From assembly GCA_903912435.1 (NCBI GenBank), contig CAIWHI010000992.1:1-6081 (forward strand): 6,081 bases of DNA, in the 5' to 3' direction. The position numbers were made by a program, and so were the translations under genes. Shown here piece by piece: positions 1 to 5,967 of this stretch; within the stretch, counting starts at the first letter, position 1; every line of letters starts with the position of its first letter. A model generated the notes under the pieces. That model was given only the letters and a program-made list of their open reading frames with translations, ran no database searches and was not told the origin of the DNA. This DNA comes from an uncultured Bacteroidota bacterium. Its GTDB lineage: Bacteria; Bacteroidota; Bacteroidia; Chitinophagales; Chitinophagaceae.

Positions 1-355
1 TATGCTTAAAGTTCCAGCTAACTAACAAATCAGCATGATTAATGGTAGCTAGGGCTATATGTAAGCAATCTGCAAAACTAGTTTTGCCAACAACTTTTTC
101 TTCTATGTAAAGGGTAGCCAAATTTACAGCTTCCTCTGTTACTGAGACAAATTCTGTAAAATCAATTTTTAAATGCGCTACCAGTTGTTTTACTTTTGGG
201 GGTGCATTTTCCAATTCATCCTGTGTAACTGTTGAAAACAAAACTATCAAATTGCCTAGTAATATTCTATCAAAAAGCGGTCTGGTAAACTCATCAAATT
301 CGAAGTCATAGTAACCTCCGAAAACCTAAGTGTCTATGTAAATGCGCTGTTTCAC
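1..355 (-). pseudogene. PIN-domain (VapC-like) ribonuclease toxin, interrupted by TAG and cut by window edge
   Basis: Read on the minus strand from a GTG at 355-353, the frame begins VKQRIYIDT, meets TAG at 328-326 (codon 10), then continues VFGGYYDFEFDEF and stays open to the left edge, about 118 codons in all with no indel. This matches the PIN toxin group typified by IDTSVFGGYFD near the N terminus: the stop falls exactly on the conserved Ser. Expected acidic metal-site residues are present: D8, E47 in TQDELENAP, and D96 in SFADCLHIALATIN, followed by SWNFKH at 113-118. Family members (about 150 residues) are Mg-dependent RNases usually paired with an antitoxin encoded just upstream; here upstream space is taken by a divergent toxin-antitoxin module, so no cognate antitoxin is visible. 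Most likely an inactivated gene; a sequence error or stop-codon readthrough are alternatives. The C terminus lies outside the window. Confidence 0.85.
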
Positions 356-407
356 TAAGTAAAGTTACAAAAAATATGGAAAGTAATATTACTACCAGGT
401 ATTGTTT

Positions 408-415
408 CAAAGCTA
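408..415 (-). promoter_or_regulatory. Candidate -7 box for the PIN gene (TAGCTTTG)
   Basis: On the minus strand positions 415 to 408 read TAGCTTTG, a full match to the Bacteroidota -7 consensus TAnnTTTG. It would start transcription near 401, about 45 bases before the GTG of the PIN gene. I see no convincing TTTG -33 element at the expected spacing, so support rests on the one box and its position. Confidence 0.3.
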
Positions 416-438
416 AATTTATATAGGTAGCTTTTCCT

Positions 439-446
439 TATCTTTG
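439..446 (+). promoter_or_regulatory. Candidate -7 box for the RelE/ParE-type module (TATCTTTG)
   Basis: TATCTTTG fits the Bacteroidota TAnnTTTG consensus and ends 19 bases before the ATG at 466, predicting a start near 453 and a leader of only about 13 bases. A clear -33 TTTG is missing about 19 bases upstream, where the sequence is just AT-rich. It faces away from the minus-strand box at 408-415, so the two genes would share one divergent control region. Confidence 0.42.
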
Positions 447-454
447 TACGAAGA
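441..454. promoter_or_regulatory. Small palindrome over promoter, possible autoregulatory operator
   Basis: TCTTTGTACGAAGA is a 14-base palindrome centred between 447 and 448 with one mismatched pair (445/450). It overlaps the TATCTTTG box and the predicted transcription start of the antitoxin-toxin module. Type II antitoxins commonly repress their own promoter by binding such inverted repeats, so an operator role is reasonable but inferred from position only. Confidence 0.3.
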
Positions 455-465
455 ATAAGTTGTTT

Positions 466-690
466 ATGACTCCTCAATATACATATGACAGTAATGGTAA
501 TCCCATTGGGGTTTTTATTCCCATCAATGACTGGAATAAAATTACAGAAAGATACTCTGAAATTGAAGATGTTCCCGAATGGGAAAAACAACTTATTGAC
601 CAACGTCTTGAATTTATAGAAAAACATCCTGGTCAATTAATCCAAATCGAAGATTTTATTACAGAATTGGATACTGACGATGAAGTATAA
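466..690 (+). CDS. Type II antitoxin of a RelE/ParE-type module
   Basis: A 74-residue acidic protein starting MTPQYTYDSNGNPIGVFIP. The N-terminal half (about 1-25) has the YDSNGNPIGVFIPINDW pattern seen in Bacteroidota addiction-module antitoxins of the Phd/YefM-like or putative addiction module type. The C-terminal part (VPEWEKQLIDQRLEFIEKHP, then an acidic helix ending LDTDDEV) is the usual toxin-wrapping region: charged and helical. The gene overlaps the downstream toxin ATG by 11 bases, which indicates translational coupling in one operon. A TTG at 460 would add two residues, but the ATG at 466 is the better start. The expected role is to bind and neutralise the toxin and to repress the shared promoter. 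The exact family is not certain; the role is supported mainly by the pairing with the toxin. Confidence 0.82.
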   Translation: MTPQYTYDSNGNPIGVFIPINDWNKITERYSEIEDVPEWEKQLIDQRLEFIEKHPGQLIQIEDFITELDTDDEV

Positions 691-982
691 ATGTTACATT
701 ATTCCTCCAGCAAGGGATGATTTTCGATTAGCACGTGAATGGTATCGACAATTGAAAGTCAAGGGGCTAAGTAATCGTTTTAATCAATCTGTAAAAGATA
801 CCATCACAAGAATCTGTTTGAATCCTTATGCTTTTGCTATTCGATATAAGAATTTACGAATAGCTCATACTGAAATATTCCCTTATGCATTGCACTTTTA
901 TATAGACAATAATAGCATTGTAATTACTTCAATTGTTTTTCAGGGACGAAATCCAAGTATTGCAAGAAGTAGAGTTGAATAA
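680..982 (+). CDS. RelE/ParE superfamily toxin
   Basis: A basic 100-residue protein with the RelE/ParE plan: a short first strand (YKCYIIPPA, 3-11), a two-helix hairpin (about 12-45, DDFRLAREWYRQLK and RFNQSVKDTITRI), the linker LNPYAFAIRYKNLRIA (47-62), and a C-terminal sheet with FPYALHFYIDNN (67-78) and IVITSIVFQGRNP (80-92). The YKNLR, FPY.L and Q.RNP elements are typical of Bacteroidota plasmid-stabilisation (ParE-like) toxins. Relatives either cleave mRNA on the ribosome (RelE) or inhibit gyrase (ParE); the sequence alone does not decide which. The ATG at 680 lies inside the antitoxin gene and there is no separate ribosome site, so expression should depend on translation of the antitoxin. 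Length is normal and I see no disruption, so the pair looks complete. Confidence 0.87.
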   Translation: MKYKCYIIPPARDDFRLAREWYRQLKVKGLSNRFNQSVKDTITRICLNPYAFAIRYKNLRIAHTEIFPYALHFYIDNNSIVITSIVFQGRNPSIARSRVE

Positions 983-1089
983 ATTATGGACAGAATCTAT
1001 TTCTACTTTAATGCAGATTAGAGGATTGTCATACAATTGCCTGGCAAATTTACATTTCGTCAGTCCCCATCCCTTTCTCCCCATTTTCC

Positions 1090-1097
1090 TACCTTTG
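1090..1097 (+). promoter_or_regulatory. Candidate -7 box for the phosphopantetheinyl transferase gene (TACCTTTG)
   Basis: TACCTTTG matches TAnnTTTG and ends only 4 bases before the ATG at 1102, so transcription would begin at or next to the start codon and give a leaderless mRNA. The box sits in a strongly pyrimidine-rich stretch (1064-1101, 34 of 38 bases C or T) with no Shine-Dalgarno-like purine run. No TTTG is seen at the usual -33 distance, so this is tentative. Confidence 0.35.
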
Positions 1098-1101
1098 CCC
1101 T

Positions 1102-1737
1102 ATGCCACTATTAAAGGAATGGAATATAGGGAATCATGGCCGGGGGGTAATCTGGAAGATTGAGGAACCTGAGGCTTTTTTCAGGGAGCAGGTGAGTGTG
1201 GAGACGGATATTAGCAATGAGCGGAGGCGTACTGAGCACCTGGCAGGGCGTTTTCTGTTGAAGTTTCTGGATGCGGAGTTTCCGTTACACCAGATTGTAA
1301 AGGATGAGCACGACAAGCCCCGCCTGCCCGATGAATTTTATTTCTTTTCCATTTCCCATTCATGGCCCTATGTGGCGGCTGTGATTGACCCTATTGAGGA
1401 GGCGGGTATAGATATACAGACTTACCACCCCAATATTGGCAATATTCAGCACAAATACCTGTCGGCTGAGGAGCAATTGCTGTTTGATAATGACCCTAAG
1501 CTTCTAACCCTGGCATGGAGTGCCAAGGAGGCTGTATATAAGTGGAATGGTAAGCGTGGGGTAGATTTTATAGGCCACCTGCCTATTGATGTCTTTGACA
1601 ATAATACCCCAAAGAAAAACATTATCATTTATTTTAAGTCGAAGAAAATGCCCAAAATGGTATTGGTAGAAAACGTTATAACTGATGAGTTTACATGTAC
1701 TTACGTCAGTCATGCGCAGGATTGGGCAATTTACTGA
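1102..1737 (+). CDS. Sfp-type 4'-phosphopantetheinyl transferase
   Basis: A 211-residue enzyme predicted to move the 4'-phosphopantetheine arm of coenzyme A to a serine on acyl or peptidyl carrier proteins, in the cytoplasm. Visible motifs run in order: HLAGRFLLK (46-54), FSISHS (82-87, with the substrate-binding SxSH element), GIDIQ (102-106, metal site), HKYLSAEEQ (117-125) and WSAKEAVYKWNG (139-150, the W-S-x-KEA-x-x-K signature with E143). Length and the start MPLLKEWNIG agree with Bacteroidota relatives as I know them. One oddity is Q106, where most Sfp-type enzymes have Glu (GVDIE); D104 and E143 are kept, and some active family members lack that Glu. It follows the toxin gene by 119 bases with its own candidate promoter. 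Its carrier-protein target cannot be read from this window. Confidence 0.93.
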   Translation: MPLLKEWNIGNHGRGVIWKIEEPEAFFREQVSVETDISNERRRTEHLAGRFLLKFLDAEFPLHQIVKDEHDKPRLPDEFYFFSISHSWPYVAAVIDPIEEAGIDIQTYHPNIGNIQHKYLSAEEQLLFDNDPKLLTLAWSAKEAVYKWNGKRGVDFIGHLPIDVFDNNTPKKNIIIYFKSKKMPKMVLVENVITDEFTCTYVSHAQDWAIY

Positions 1738-1741
1738 TTTA

Positions 1742-1759
1742 ATTACATTTTGATGTAAT
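1742..1759. repeat. Perfect 7-bp inverted repeat after the transferase gene, upstream of glnN
   Basis: ATTACAT-TTTG-ATGTAAT is a perfect inverted repeat starting 4 bases after the transferase stop codon. The stem has only one G/C pair per arm and is followed by an AT-rich stretch, so it could be a weak terminator for the transferase gene. Equally, it lies about 70-85 bases before the predicted glnN transcription start, a normal place for an activator site. Sequence alone does not choose between these. Confidence 0.4.
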
Positions 1760-1767
1760 ATTTATAA

Positions 1768-1802
1768 TTTTGAAGAAATTTTCAAAAAAATTAGAAAATT
1801 TC
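1768..1802. repeat. Nested inverted repeats in the glnN control region
   Basis: Two overlapping inverted repeats are visible. TTTTGAA at 1768-1774 pairs with TTCAAAA at 1781-1787 (spacer 6). GAAATTTTC at 1775-1783 pairs perfectly with GAAAATTTC at 1794-1802 (spacer 10). They end just before the -7 box of glnN and cover its likely -33 region, so a DNA-binding protein here would affect glnN transcription. The region is very AT-rich, which makes chance repeats more likely. Confidence 0.35.
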
Positions 1803-1821
1803 GACGAAACCTGTAAATTTG
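1790..1821 (+). promoter_or_regulatory. glnN: Candidate glnN promoter (-33 ATTAG, -7 TAAATTTG)
   Basis: TAAATTTG at 1814-1821 fits the Bacteroidota -7 consensus TAnnTTTG, and TTAG at 1791-1794 is a one-mismatch -33 element at a spacing of 19 bases, the usual distance. Transcription would start near 1828, leaving about 10 bases before the ATG at 1838. This is the best-supported promoter in the window. Confidence 0.55.
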
Positions 1822-1837
1822 CACAAAACTTAATATT

Positions 1838-4033
1838 ATGTCAGCTTTACGTTTTCAAGCACTGCAAGCACTAGCCGCAGGTGAAGAGAAAAAAATTGAA
1901 GGTTATGGCGATAAGAAAATTACAGCCATATACGGGACAAATGTATTTAGTGGGCGCACCATTCGTGAATACCTGAGCGATGAAGCCTACAAAAGCCTGA
2001 TGAACTCCGCAAAAACGGGTTCGAGGGTAGAACGCCGCATGGCCGACCAGGTAGCGGCGGGTATGAAAGCCTGGGCTGAAAAGCAGGGTGTAACCCACTT
2101 CACGCACTGGTTCCAGCCACTGACTGGTACCACTGCTGAAAAACATGATTCATTTTTTACTATAAAGAGCGATGGTAGCGCAATAGAGCTTTTTGATGGC
2201 GATGCGCTGATTCAGCAAGAACCTGATGCAAGTAGCTTTCCTAATGGTGGTATCCGTGCTACTTTCGAGGCACGCGGCTATACTGCATGGGACCCATCAT
2301 CTCCGGCTTTCATTATGGAAGCAGGTTCAGGAAAAACCCTGTGCATCCCTACCATATTTATTGCTTACAATGGTGAGTCACTCGATTATAAAGCACCATT
2401 GCTGAAATCTATAGCTGCCCTCGATAAGGCTGCTGTAGATGTTTGCCATTATTTCGATAAAAACGTAAGTAAGGTAACCGCTACACTAGGCTGGGAGCAG
2501 GAGTATTTTGTAATTGACGAAACAATTGCCAATGCCCGTCCTGACCTGGTTATGTGTGGCCGCACTCTTTTGGGTCATGCGCCTGCAAAAGGACAGCAAT
2601 TGGAAGACCATTATTTTGGCTCAATCCCTGAGCGTGTATTTGCTTTCATGCAAGATTATGAGCAGGAGTCGTACAAATTAGGTATACCATTACGTACCCG
2701 CCATAATGAGGTGGCTCCTTGTCAGTTTGAGTGTGCACCAATTTTCGAAGAGTGTAATATAGCTGTTGACCATAACACCCTGTTGATGGACGTAATGGCC
2801 AAGGTGGCCAAGAGGCACAAACTAAAGGTATTGCTACACGAAAAACCATTTGCAGGTGTAAACGGTTCGGGTAAGCACAATAACTGGAGTTTGGCTACTG
2901 ATACCGGTGTGAATCTATTGGCACCTGGTAAGACACCGCGTACCAACCTTATGTTCCTGACTTTCTTTGTTAATACCATTAAGGCAGTACATGATTATGC
3001 TGATTTACTGCGTGGTGCTATAGCTTCGGCTAATAACGATCACCGCCTGGGTGCTAACGAGGCTCCACCTGCTATTATCTCTGTGTATATTGGTAAGTTC
3101 CTTTCTGATGTATTGGATGAAGTAGAAACCAGGGTTAAGGAGAAATTCAGTGAACAGGATGAGGTGATTTTGAAGCTCGATATCCATAAGCAGATACCAG
3201 AATTGCTTATGGACAATACTGACCGTAACCGTACCAGCCCATTTGCATTTACAGGTAATAAGTTCGAATTCCGTGCTGTGGGTTCGTCTGCCAACTGTGC
3301 TTCGCCAATGACGGTGTTGAACACCATTATGGCTGAGACCTTAAAGCAGTTTAAGAAAGATGTAGATGTACTGGTAGACAAGGGTGAGCGTAAGGAAATA
3401 GCTATCCTGCAGGTATTGCGCGACTATATTTCAAAGTCGAAGAAGATACGTTTTGAAGGGGATAACTATAGCGAAGAGTGGGCTGAAGAAGCTAAACGCC
3501 GTGGACTGAACAATTTCAAAACTACCCCGGAGGCATTAGATGCTTTTATTACTGAAAAAGGCAAGCAGGTTTTCTACGATAATAATGTATACAGCAAGCG
3601 CGAACTTGAGGCACGCCACGAGATAATGCTTGAGGACTATATCAAGAAGGTGCAGATTGAAGCCCGTATCATAGGTTATCTGGCTACAAACCATATTTTA
3701 CCAGCCGCTATTGATTACCAGAATACCCTGATACAGAACGTGCGTGGATTGAAGGACTTAGGTCTGGATCCAAAATCTTACAAAGCTCAGTTGAACCTGG
3801 TGGAAGTAGTGAGTGGTCATATCAACCAAATCAATGATAGTGTTGAAGCTATGCTTGAGGCGCGTAAAAAAGCCAATGATGTAGAAGATGCCCACAAACG
3901 GGCCCTTAAATACTGCCACGAGGTGAAACCTTACTTTGATACCATCCGTTACCATGCCGATAAACTGGAACTAGTGGTTGATGATAAGTTGTGGCCATTA
4001 CCAAAGTACAGGGAGCTGCTGTATATGAGGTAA
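1838..4033 (+). CDS. glnN: Type III glutamine synthetase (GlnN)
   Basis: A 731-residue cytoplasmic enzyme that makes glutamine from glutamate, ammonium and ATP, the entry point of nitrogen assimilation. Length matches the GSIII group first known from Bacteroides fragilis, far longer than GSI or GSII (about 350-470). Type III hallmarks run in order: QVAAGMKAWAEKQGVTHFTH (71-90), WFQPLTGTTAEKHDSF (91-106), GWEQEYFVID (218-227, with metal/glutamate-site E220 and E222), RHNEVAPCQFE (288-298), HEKPFAGVNGSGKHNNWS (334-351), NDHRLGANEAPPAI (400-413) and DRNRTSPFAFTGNKFEFR (462-479). The helical C-terminal part (about 500-731) is the usual GSIII extension. All catalytic blocks look intact. ATG at 1838 gives the typical MSALRFQAL start. 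It stands alone, with its own promoter region and a terminator downstream, so it is probably monocistronic and nitrogen-regulated, the latter being inference. Confidence 0.98.
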   Translation: MSALRFQALQALAAGEEKKIEGYGDKKITAIYGTNVFSGRTIREYLSDEAYKSLMNSAKTGSRVERRMADQVAAGMKAWAEKQGVTHFTHWFQPLTGTTAEKHDSFFTIKSDGSAIELFDGDALIQQEPDASSFPNGGIRATFEARGYTAWDPSSPAFIMEAGSGKTLCIPTIFIAYNGESLDYKAPLLKSIAALDKAAVDVCHYFDKNVSKVTATLGWEQEYFVIDETIANARPDLVMCGRTLLGHAPAKGQQLEDHYFGSIPERVFAFMQDYEQESYKLGIPLRTRHNEVAPCQFECAPIFEECNIAVDHNTLLMDVMAKVAKRHKLKVLLHEKPFAGVNGSGKHNNWSLATDTGVNLLAPGKTPRTNLMFLTFFVNTIKAVHDYADLLRGAIASANNDHRLGANEAPPAIISVYIGKFLSDVLDEVETRVKEKFSEQDEVILKLDIHKQIPELLMDNTDRNRTSPFAFTGNKFEFRAVGSSANCASPMTVLNTIMAETLKQFKKDVDVLVDKGERKEIAILQVLRDYISKSKKIRFEGDNYSEEWAEEAKRRGLNNFKTTPEALDAFITEKGKQVFYDNNVYSKRELEARHEIMLEDYIKKVQIEARIIGYLATNHILPAAIDYQNTLIQNVRGLKDLGLDPKSYKAQLNLVEVVSGHINQINDSVEAMLEARKKANDVEDAHKRALKYCHEVKPYFDTIRYHADKLELVVDDKLWPLPKYRELLYMR

Positions 4034-4176
4034 TATATAGTAGAAAGTATAAAGTAGAAAGACGTATCCTGTAGGGTATTTAGTAGATAGTCGTTCGGGA
4101 AGTAATAGGTAGGTTGCCTTATTTGAAATATACTGTTGAGCTTGTATACTACTAATATATAATAATTTTTAAAATA
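4034..4176. other. AT-rich gap with short repeats between glnN and its terminator
   Basis: No gene is visible. AGTAGAAAG occurs twice (4039-4047 and 4053-4061, 14 bases apart), with a related TAGTAGATAG at 4080-4089. A small hairpin can form at 4065-4078 (TATCC-TGTA-GGGTA, one G-U pair). The left end (TAATATATAGTAG, from 4031) and the right end (TACTACTAATATATAATA, 4146-4163) are imperfect inverted copies. The stretch would be the 3' untranslated part of the glnN mRNA if transcription runs to the hairpin at 4177. Confidence 0.4.
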
Positions 4177-4216
4177 GAAGCCGTCCAACGTTTAATGGAC
4201 GGCTTCATTTATTTTT
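4177..4216. terminator. Strong bidirectional terminator between convergent genes
   Basis: GAAGCCGTCCA (4177-4187) and TGGACGGCTTC (4196-4206) form a perfect 11-bp stem with 6 to 7 G/C pairs and an 8-base loop (ACGTTTAA). On the plus strand it is followed by ATTTATTTTT; on the minus strand by TATTTTAAAAATTATT. It can therefore end transcripts of glnN from the left and of the membrane-protein gene from the right (stop codon 4248-4246, about 40 bases away). Confidence 0.88.
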
Positions 4217-4245
4217 GAAGACTTAGCAAACATAACCCAATAAAA

Positions 4246-5967
4246 TTAGTACTGGTCTATGTTTTTATTTTTCATGTCTACAATCTTCCATTTATCACCA
4301 GTCTGGAATAATAAAACGAAAGAATCAGCCGGACGTTTTAGTGCAAGTTCATACCAATGTCCCGGATCGATAAGATTGAATTTAAAGTCCTTATTTTCGT
4401 AGCTTGAAGCTCCTACCATATTACTCCACCACCATGTACCCCATTGATTTAGGGTTACATGAATCAGGGTGTCGTTAATGACCATAATATGCACACCATC
4501 GTTTTCTCCTGTCATATTATAGGATACAACATCAATCATTCTGTTGGTAATGGGTACATCATGATATACATTGTACATCCGGGCAAATGAATAATTGAGG
4601 AATGGTCCTATCATTCTAACGCCGTTCATATATTCAGGTAGGTTTAAAAGTAATGTTGTTTTGTTATCTGAAGAGGGTAGGTTATGTACTAGTTTATTGA
4701 CTATTTTTTCAGATTTGCACCAAAGCTGGTTCTCTTTATGGGTAAGTGACAAATTAATCAATAAGTAGAATACCATTAAGAATGTGGCAACCTTTTTCCC
4801 TGAAATTTTCAATAAATAAAAAGCTAGTAAAACGTATATGAATGGGAGCATGAAGTAGGTATATCTGTCAAAATCTACCAATAAAACTTCAGGAAACCAG
4901 GCAGGTACTACCAATGCCATACAGGCAAGCATCCATGTGAGTATCAATATAGTGAATTTTGTAACTTTTGAAATGGTTTTGAATTTCAATATAATATAAC
5001 CATAAATCGCGATGATAGATCCATAAAATAAGGCCAGGCCTATTACTTTTCCGAAAAACACATAAACTATTTCTCTGGTATCATGTGAATAAAAGCGCCC
5101 ACAAAAAAGTATATGAAAAATGTATAAAGGTGGTTTACGTAGGTAGGTAATTAGTGGCTGGTTTATTTCGTCGCCTAAATTTGCAGAGATATTGCCATAT
5201 TCAAGTCTAATAATTGCAAAGTGGATGCCCAAAATAACCAAAAAGGGAATTAGAAAATATATAATGGTCCTTTTAAATGTGATAAAAGGGTTTTTCAATA
5301 CCAGATAATAAAATAGAGCTAATGAGAAAACGAAAAATGGTATAAGTAAGAAAAACTCATGAGTAAATGACGCAATAAAATAGATACATATGGATATATA
5401 CGCGTATTTGTTGTTTTGTGAAGATTGAAATTGTTGCGCCGAAAATAATATCAGCAACATAAAAAGCATAGCCTGTAGGTAATGGTAAGATGCTTTCCAA
5501 ATGATAACCTCTGAAATGTGTGGACAGGTAGAAAATAGTAAAGTAGCACCAAATGATATCAGGAAACTATTGTTATAGCCCATTTCATCAAGCATTTTCT
5601 TTACTATAATATATAATAATGTTGCATTGGTGGTTTGAATGGTAATGAATAGCAAATGCCATGGCAATTGATGGGAGCCGAATATCAAATATAATATATA
5701 CGTTATTATCTGTGTTCCCTGATATAACCCTCCCCTGGATTGGGTTATATTAATGAAGTTCCAAAATGTTTCATGTTTTATTCTATCTAACCATTGAGTA
5801 GTATCAGATACCCAGCCAGCTTTTTCGGCGGGAAAGTATAAAACGAATACCAGAAGCCATAGAAAGCCAAAAACGACTAAAATATTTTTCGAATTTAGTG
5901 TTTCGAAATCCCTGGAGATTTTAGGATTTTTTTCTGATGTAGTAATATTGATTATTTTTGATTTCAA
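4246..5967 (-). CDS. Polytopic membrane protein, probable GT-C-type glycosyltransferase-like
   Basis: A 573-residue protein with a short polar N-terminal tail (1-27), about eleven hydrophobic segments between roughly 28 and 408 (for example 29-45, 102-121, 190-221, 235-254, 301-327, 337-356, 370-387, 393-408) and a soluble C-terminal domain of about 165 residues. The layout suits a GT-C enzyme using lipid-linked sugars: an acidic residue in the first loop after TM1 (GWVSDTTQW, D55), a loop with IIWKASYHYL (155-164), and THEFFLLIP (202-210), which resembles the KE...P element of these families. The C-terminal domain includes an unusual NQWGTWWWSN (507-516) and I do not recognise it. Function is inferred; other envelope-glycan membrane proteins are possible. 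The only start near the 5' end in this frame is TTG at 5967; TAG lies three codons upstream. The gene is AT-richer than glnN, as often seen for envelope-polysaccharide genes. Confidence 0.85.
   Translation of the reverse strand: MKSKIINITTSEKNPKISRDFETLNSKNILVVFGFLWLLVFVLYFPAEKAGWVSDTTQWLDRIKHETFWNFINITQSRGGLYQGTQIITYILYLIFGSHQLPWHLLFITIQTTNATLLYIIVKKMLDEMGYNNSFLISFGATLLFSTCPHISEVIIWKASYHYLQAMLFMLLILFSAQQFQSSQNNKYAYISICIYFIASFTHEFFLLIPFFVFSLALFYYLVLKNPFITFKRTIIYFLIPFLVILGIHFAIIRLEYGNISANLGDEINQPLITYLRKPPLYIFHILFCGRFYSHDTREIVYVFFGKVIGLALFYGSIIAIYGYIILKFKTISKVTKFTILILTWMLACMALVVPAWFPEVLLVDFDRYTYFMLPFIYVLLAFYLLKISGKKVATFLMVFYLLINLSLTHKENQLWCKSEKIVNKLVHNLPSSDNKTTLLLNLPEYMNGVRMIGPFLNYSFARMYNVYHDVPITNRMIDVVSYNMTGENDGVHIMVINDTLIHVTLNQWGTWWWSNMVGASSYENKDFKFNLIDPGHWYELALKRPADSFVLLFQTGDKWKIVDMKNKNIDQY

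Noticed and set aside
460..465. TTG start two codons before the antitoxin ATG
   Set aside because: It adds only two residues and has no better context; the ATG at 466 is preferred.
355..636. Minus-strand frame of 93 codons ending directly against the PIN start, at first sight a possible antitoxin
   Set aside because: It is antisense to most of the well-supported plus-strand antitoxin gene, and its Phe/Ile/Asn-rich translation resembles no antitoxin.
1025..1037. ATTGT-CAT-ACAAT hairpin after the toxin gene
   Set aside because: The stem is only 5 bp and AT-rich with no T run after it, so it is not a credible terminator.
1142..1147. G6 run early in the transferase gene as a phase-variation tract
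   Set aside because: Six G bases are short for slippage and the gene is of housekeeping type; the frame is intact.
933..1163. Plus-strand frame of 76 codons spanning the toxin end and the transferase start
   Set aside because: It overlaps two good genes in another frame and its translation has no recognisable domain; it is a shadow frame.
2324..2338. GSGKT in the glutamine synthetase (residues 163-167) as a Walker A nucleotide-binding loop
   Set aside because: It lacks the full GxxxxGKT context and lies inside a conserved GSIII block, so the match is fortuitous.
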